Positions 59,878 through 64,000 of a stretch of 64,000 nucleotides of DNA are shown piece by piece; position 1 is the first letter of the stretch, and each line of letters starts with the position of its first letter. The stretch covers positions 3,944,395-4,008,394 of the forward strand of contig NZ_AP017928.1 of NCBI RefSeq assembly GCF_003584645.1. The letters run 5' to 3'. The position numbers and the translations under genes are program-made. Source of the DNA: Methylocaldum marinum (GTDB lineage Bacteria > Pseudomonadota > Gammaproteobacteria > Methylococcales > Methylococcaceae). Under the pieces are notes generated by a model. That model was given only the letters and a program-made list of their open reading frames with translations. It did no database searches and was not told the origin of the DNA.

Positions 59878-61018
59878 TCCCGCCCCTCCACCATCGCCAG
59901 CAACTTATCCAGCCCGCCGATGATTCGCCGTTCGGTTTCACGCAACTCGGCGATCAGCTCGACAACGCTCTTGTCGCTCTTCCACTGGGTGAAATCGAAC
60001 GGTTTGTATTGCCCGGCTGAGAGATTCCAGTCGCGGGCCTCGACGCAGTCGGGGTCGAGCAGACCGTCCTTCAGCGTGCCTTTTTCGTCGTAAAGGCCTT
60101 TGTCCAGCATGGCCTCGACATATTGCGGACGGGCCAAGCCGTTGGCGTCGTGCGAGCCTTGCAGGCTGCCGTCTTCCGACCGCCATTCGTCATTTCGCGC
60201 CCATGCGCGTACCGGCACTACCCAGTGCCTGGCGGTATCCAGCGGCGTTTGCTGGTCGATGGACAGGCTGCGCAGGACGACGTCGAAGCCGTCGAGCTTG
60301 GCGACTTCGCGGGCGATGTCCTCCATTTTTCTGTTGAGGTCGGCAAATGGTGCGTAGAGACCGAACGGCACCGAGTGCGGTTGTGTCACTGCACTTTCGT
60401 GAACAGAAAGCCCGTCGTTCAGAGCCTCCTTGACCCATTCTTTCCACAGCGGCAACGCCGGCGAGTCTTCCGGCTCGAAGAAGCGCTGGACTTCACGGGC
60501 GGCGCGGTTGAATTCCTGTGGCGGTGCTTTGACGGCTTTCTGCCATTCTCCTCGAAGCTGTTCTGCGGTCAGGTCTTGGTTCGCCTGCCATTTGTCCAAG
60601 ACCGACTTGGCAGGCTCGGCGAAATACCCGATGACCAAATCGCGCAATGCTGGGGTAACGTTCTGGCGCACCTTGTTCTCGGCCTCTTTCGGATCGCGTG
60701 GCAGTCCTGGGGATAACGGATATTCAGCTGCTTCAGGATCTGTTGTCGGTTCCTCCGGGAATAAGTCGTGTATGCCCCAGATCTGGCCGTCCCACGCGCC
60801 GGTATCGGGCAGGTTCGCGAAAGCTTCGCCCGCCGGGGTGAGTTTGTCGGTACTATCGCGCAGCAGAGCCTGCCGCCAGCGCTCGGTGTGGAAGCTCGGT
60901 TGAAAATAAGTTTTCTCCAGCTTCTTCGAGCCCTCGCGGCCATGTAGTTGCCAGGCTTTGAACTTGACCAGCGCGTCCCACAGGTCGTTACGCTGGCCGG
61001 GGCGGGGGTTGCGCTTGG
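59874..61018 (-). pseudogene. hsdM: hsdM C-terminal remnant cut by IS66
   Basis: The frame is open from the IS66 end at 61018 to the stop at 59874-59876, about 381 codons. Residues such as RNPRPGQRNDLWDALVKFKA, DTGAWDGQIWGIHDLFPEE and the terminal VVELIAELRETERRIIGGLD fit the C-terminal part of type I methylases of this kind. SAM and NPPF catalytic motifs are not in it, so they lay beyond the insertion. Methylation by this copy should be lost unless the other half is elsewhere. The stop overlaps the hsdS start. Confidence 0.85.
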
Positions 61019-61079
61019 GTAAGCGTTCGGCGGTACCCGGACTTGTGGTCGCAGTGGCGAACGGTTAAGTGGTCGCTTG

Positions 61080-62591
61080 TTACGCCCCGGGCAGCTTGCA
61101 GTTGTGAGGAAGCAGGCTGTCGATGTCCTTCTGCTTGGTGGAAGGCAGGCGGTTGAGGACATCCTTCAGATAGGCCTCCGGATTGATGCCCAGCTCCTTG
61201 CAGGTCTGGATCAGGCTGAAGACGGTGGCGGCGACCTGGCCGCCCTTGGGCGAGCCGAGGAACAGCCAGTTCTTGCGGTCGATGGTCAGCGGGCGGATGG
61301 CCCGTTCGCTCCGGTTGTTGTCGATCTCCAGGCGACCGTCTTCGGTATAGCGCTCCAGCGCCGGCCAGTTCTTGAGGGCATAGCCGATGGCCTGGGCAGT
61401 GGGGGTCTTGGGCGCCAGCTGGCGCAGCCGGTCTTCGAGCCAGGCCTTGAACTCGGCCAGGATCGGCCGCGCCTGTTCCTGCCGTAGCTTTCGGGTGCCT
61501 TCGGCGTCGAGTTGCTGTTCTTTGGCCTCCCGTTCGATGGCGTAGAGCCGGCCGATGTACTCCAAGGCCTCATGGGCGCTGATGCGCTTGCCGTTCTCGG
61601 TCTGTCGGGCAATCTCGAAGAACTTGCGGCGCGCATGCGCCCAGCACGCCACTTCCAGGACCTTGCCCGCGGCGAAGATCTGGTCGTAACCGGCATAGGC
61701 GTCCGCCTGCAGGTAGCCGCTGTAGCCTTCCAGTTTGGCCTTGGGATGCTTGCCCGCCCGGGTTTCGGTGTGGTCATAGACGACGATGGGCGGCGAGTGG
61801 CCGGCGTATACCCAAAACCGGGTTTCCCGCGTCTTGCCGCGGTCCTGCACCGCCACAGTGGTGTCGTCCGAGAAGATCACCGGCTGTTGCTTGAGCAACG
61901 CCAGCATCCGCTCGACCAAGGGCTGCAGCTGCCAGCCGCTCTGGATGACCCAGTCGCACAACGTGGTGCGGGCAATGGGGACACCCTGGTGGGCAAAGAT
62001 TTGCTCGATGCGGTACAGCGGCAGGTGATAGCCGTATTTGGCCATCAGCAGATGTGCCAGAAGACCCGGCAGAGGGATGCCCTGCTCGATGATTTGCGGC
62101 GGGGCCGGTACCGTGGTCAACTGCCCTTGGCACTTCGCGCAGGCGCACTTTTCCCGCCGCGTTTCCACGACCTTCAGTTGCGCCGGGACGTAATCCAAGC
62201 GTTCGGAGCTTTCGTAGCCGATCACCGGCCGTTCCTCACCGCAGGCAGGACACTGCCGGTCTTGTGCCGACAACGGCAATACCACGATCTCTCGCGGCAG
62301 ATGCGCCGGCAGTGCGGTGCGCTTCGGTTGATTCTTGGCGGGCGATTGCACCACCACCGTCTTGAACGCCACCGGACTGGCGACGGGGGCGTCCTCGGGC
62401 ACCTCATCCCACAGCGGCAGTTGGTCGATGTCGGGGAGGGTCGCCAGTCGCTCGGAACGGGCGCCGAACAGCAGCTTCTTCAGCTGCGCCAGGTCGAATT
62501 CCAGCCGTTCGATGCGCGCCTCGCGCTGGGCCAGGGTGGCCTTTAGAGTACGATTTTCTTCGGCGAGAGCGGCGGCATTCATGGCTGCCAT
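61080..62591 (-). CDS. tnpC: IS66 transposase TnpC
   Basis: 503 aa from ATG 62591 (MAAMNAAALAEENRTLKATL); a GTG start at 62642 is also possible. N-terminal coiled-coil leucine-zipper-like part, a zinc-finger (CPACGEERPVIGYESSERLD, CACAKCQGQ) then the DDE domain (FSDDTTVAVQDRGKTRETRF, LQADAYAGYDQIF, DNNRSERAIRPL). Catalytic subunit of the IS. Confidence 0.93.
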   Translation of the reverse strand: MAAMNAAALAEENRTLKATLAQREARIERLEFDLAQLKKLLFGARSERLATLPDIDQLPLWDEVPEDAPVASPVAFKTVVVQSPAKNQPKRTALPAHLPREIVVLPLSAQDRQCPACGEERPVIGYESSERLDYVPAQLKVVETRREKCACAKCQGQLTTVPAPPQIIEQGIPLPGLLAHLLMAKYGYHLPLYRIEQIFAHQGVPIARTTLCDWVIQSGWQLQPLVERMLALLKQQPVIFSDDTTVAVQDRGKTRETRFWVYAGHSPPIVVYDHTETRAGKHPKAKLEGYSGYLQADAYAGYDQIFAAGKVLEVACWAHARRKFFEIARQTENGKRISAHEALEYIGRLYAIEREAKEQQLDAEGTRKLRQEQARPILAEFKAWLEDRLRQLAPKTPTAQAIGYALKNWPALERYTEDGRLEIDNNRSERAIRPLTIDRKNWLFLGSPKGGQVAATVFSLIQTCKELGINPEAYLKDVLNRLPSTKQKDIDSLLPHNCKLPGA

Positions 62592-62649
62592 TATACCCGG
62601 TGGACCACCCGAAAGCCCAGCTCTGATGCGGGTTTCAGGCACTTTCGAC

Positions 62650-62991
62650 TCAGCCGACCCGACCCGCGCGAACCGCGCGGAAACGGGCCACCGTCAGGTC
62701 CACGCCTTCCAGCAACAGCAGCAGGTCCGAGCGCGAAATCGTCCCCTGAACCGGCTTGCGGAAGCGGCCTTTCTCCAGCCGCTTGTAGGCCAGCCAGAAA
62801 CCGTGACGATCCCACCACAACAGCTTCACCTTGTCCCGGCCCCGGTTGAAAAACACGAACACCGCACCCGATAACGGCGAATACCCCAGACTGCTCTCCA
62901 CCGCCAGCGCCAAACCATCGATGGACTTGCGCAAATCGACCGGCTCGGCCACCACATACACCGCCGCCGCACTCAGAATCGTCGCCAGCAT
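62650..62991 (-). CDS. tnpB: IS66 accessory protein TnpB
   Basis: 113 aa from the ATG at 62991, which overlaps the tnpA stop (TGATG). VYVVAEPVDLRKSIDGLALA, FVFFNRGRDKVKLLWWDRHG and GFWLAYKRLEKGRF are the TnpB marks. Needed for IS66 transposition; role not well known. Confidence 0.94.
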   Translation of the reverse strand: MLATILSAAAVYVVAEPVDLRKSIDGLALAVESSLGYSPLSGAVFVFFNRGRDKVKLLWWDRHGFWLAYKRLEKGRFRKPVQGTISRSDLLLLLEGVDLTVARFRAVRAGRVG

Positions 62992-63293
62992 CACGAGACC
63001 AATGCGGCCACCACCTGCTTCAACAACCCGGCATCGAACCCCGGTTTCACCTCGATGCGAACCCCGCCCACCGACAACCACAGACCACCGACTGCTGTCT
63101 CACCGCCATCTACCCGCATCAACGTCAGTGGCGCCACCACCGCTGGCTGCGCTACGCGTCGACGCCAGTAGATGAACGCCGCATAGCTGACCGCCTCGCG
63201 CGCACACCAAGCGCGCACCGACAACCCACTCCCTGCCTGTTGCTCCAGCAGGACTCGCCAATGCATCTCTCGTTCTTGTTTCGTCATCGCCAT
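62991..63293 (-). CDS. tnpA: IS66 accessory protein TnpA
   Basis: 100 aa, MAMTKQEREMHWRVLLEQQA with a helix-turn-helix-like AGSGLSVRAWCAREAVSYAA. Ends with GGVRIEVKPGFDAGLLKQVV. Start preceded by GAGGAGGAG. First gene of the IS transcript. Confidence 0.93.
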   Translation of the reverse strand: MAMTKQEREMHWRVLLEQQAGSGLSVRAWCAREAVSYAAFIYWRRRVAQPAVVAPLTLMRVDGGETAVGGLWLSVGGVRIEVKPGFDAGLLKQVVAALVS

Positions 63294-63372
63294 CTCCTCC
63301 TCTTCGGGAATATGGCGATACTGTGACTCAGGCGCTAATCGGTGGGAATTATGCGGACAGCCGGACGCTTAC
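63273..63372. repeat. 100-bp inverted repeat arm shared by two IS66 copies
   Basis: This arm and 63901-64000 are exact reverse complements. Each is the first 100 bp of an IS66 element, so the two copies face each other. The pair could recombine and invert or trap the middle segment. Confidence 0.93.
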
Positions 63373-63900
63373 GTTGCTAGCCGCTTTGGATGACCCAGTC
63401 GCACAAGGTGGTGCGGGCGATGGGGACGCCCTGGTGGGCGAAGATTTGTTCGATGCGGTACAGCGGTAGGTGATAGCCGTATTTGGCCATCAGCAGATAC
63501 GCCAGTAGGCCGGGTAGCGGGATGCCCTGTTCGATGATCTGCGGGGGTGCCGGCACCGTGGTCAGCTGCCCTTGGCACTTGGAACAGGCGCACTTTTCCC
63601 GGCGGGTCTCGACGACCTTCAACTGCGCCGGGACGTAGTCCAGCCGTTCGGAACTCTCGTAGCCGATCACCGGCCGTTCCTCGCCGCAGGCGGGACACTG
63701 CCGGTCTTGCTCCGACAGCGGCAAGACCACGATCTCTCGCGGCAGATGCTCCGGCAACGCGGTGCGCTTCGGTGGATTCTTGGCAGGCGATTTCACCACC
63801 GTCTTGAAGTCCACCGGACTGGCGGCGAGGGCGTCCTCGGGCACTCCCGCCCACAGCGGCAGTTGTTCGATGTCCGGGAGATTTTGCAGCCGTTCGGAAC
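63373..63900 (-). pseudogene. Fragment of a second, diverged IS66 transposase gene
   Basis: About 528 bp with an open frame that reads like TnpC from RSERLQNLPDIEQLPLWAG to TTLCDWVIQSG, where a stop codon (TAG for the Trp codon) follows. It aligns with the complete TnpC over about 175 residues with several differences (for example EDALAASPVDFKTVVKSP versus EDAPVASPVAFKTVVVQS), so it is a relative and not a copy of the neighbour. It is cut at both ends by IS66 terminal repeats. Confidence 0.85.
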
Positions 63901-64000
63901 GTAAGCGTCCGGCTGTCCGCATAATTCCCACCGATTAGCGCCTGAGTCACAGTATCGCCATATTCCCGAAGAGGAGGAGATGGCGATGACGAAACAAGAA
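63901..64000 (+). mobile_element. Second IS66 copy, left end only, opposite orientation
   Basis: Starts with GTAAGCGTCCGGCTGTCCGC and is identical, in inverted orientation, to 63273-63372, giving a perfect 100-bp inverted repeat around the 63373-63900 fragment. It contains the ribosome binding site GAGGAGGAG and the start of tnpA. Continues off the right edge. Confidence 0.92.
63980..64000 (+). CDS. tnpA: IS66 tnpA, first seven codons only
   Basis: ATG at 63980 reading MAMTKQE, identical to the start of the TnpA of the complete element on the other strand. Incomplete at the window edge. Confidence 0.85.

Larger units (their letters stand above)
61019..63372 (-). mobile_element. IS66-family insertion sequence, complete
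   Basis: Ends: GTAAGCGTTCGGCGGT (61019-61034, plus) and, inverted, GTAAGCGTCCGGCTGT (63372 downwards, minus), the IS66-type GTAAGC terminal repeats. Inside are the three genes tnpA, tnpB, tnpC in order on the minus strand, all intact. Length 2354 bp. Flanks GCGCTTGG (left) and GTTGCTAG (right) do not match, so the expected 8-bp duplication is absent, consistent with later rearrangement. Confidence 0.93.

Noticed and set aside
60569..61162. Open frame crossing the hsdM/IS66 junction
   Set aside because: It is out of frame with hsdM and with TnpC; it is a shadow of both.

Overview
The window looks like the chromosome of a GC-rich gammaproteobacterium. The atpIBEFHAGDC, parAB, mnmG-rsmG, glmUS, ftsEX-rpoH, gshB-tonB-yqgE-ruvX-pyrRBC' and rpmBG blocks are all of gammaproteobacterial type. 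A methanotroph-like (Methylococcales) host is my best guess from overall gene content and style; no methane oxidation gene lies in the window, so this is inference only.

Layout. 1-3.9 kb: a tellurite-resistance-type (Ter) operon with three TerD paralogues, an AIM24 protein and a PRTase-TRSP enzyme. 4.3-18.8 kb: housekeeping genes on the minus strand, namely glmUS (UDP-GlcNAc precursors), the F1Fo ATP synthase operon, parAB, rsmG and mnmG, an origin-proximal arrangement in many bacteria. 19.1-23.0 kb: a plus-strand MoxR / DUF58 / transglutaminase operon. 23-33 kb: nfeD, a membrane coiled-coil protein, cnoX, an EAL-HDOD protein, trmJ-cysE, suhB, a large MscS-type channel and ubiD. Two AT-rich intergenic regions (23.45-23.92 and 33.25-33.75 kb) carry DnaA-box matches. 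33.7-36.8 kb: a secreted triple-repeat protein, a divergent tryptophan dioxygenase-family protein, a small protein and a phospholipid methyltransferase. 36.8-39.5 kb: ftsE-ftsX-rpoH, with a perfect CIRCE operator in front of rpoH. 39.9-44.3 kb: sodC and pyrC'-pyrB-pyrR-ruvX-yqgE.

44.5-49.4 kb holds the most interesting block: a seven-gene operon with a P-loop GTPase, two roadblock or roadblock-like proteins, a PAS protein, a PhnD-type binding domain without signal peptide, a receiver-like protein and a TPR protein. It sits inside the otherwise conserved gshB-tonB-yqgE-ruvX-pyr order and is my main candidate for an undescribed signalling or polarity module.

49.6-54.8 kb: tonB, gshB, rpmBG, then a hydrolase / Rossmann protein / ACT-domain cluster. 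54.8-61.0 kb: a type I restriction-modification island (hsdM remnant, hsdS, AAA ATPase, HNH protein, broken rhuM) in one overlapping operon. An IS66 element (61.0-63.4 kb) cuts hsdM; beyond it lie a fragment of a diverged IS66 transposase and a second IS66 copy in opposite orientation running off the right edge. No tRNA, rRNA or CRISPR array was found.
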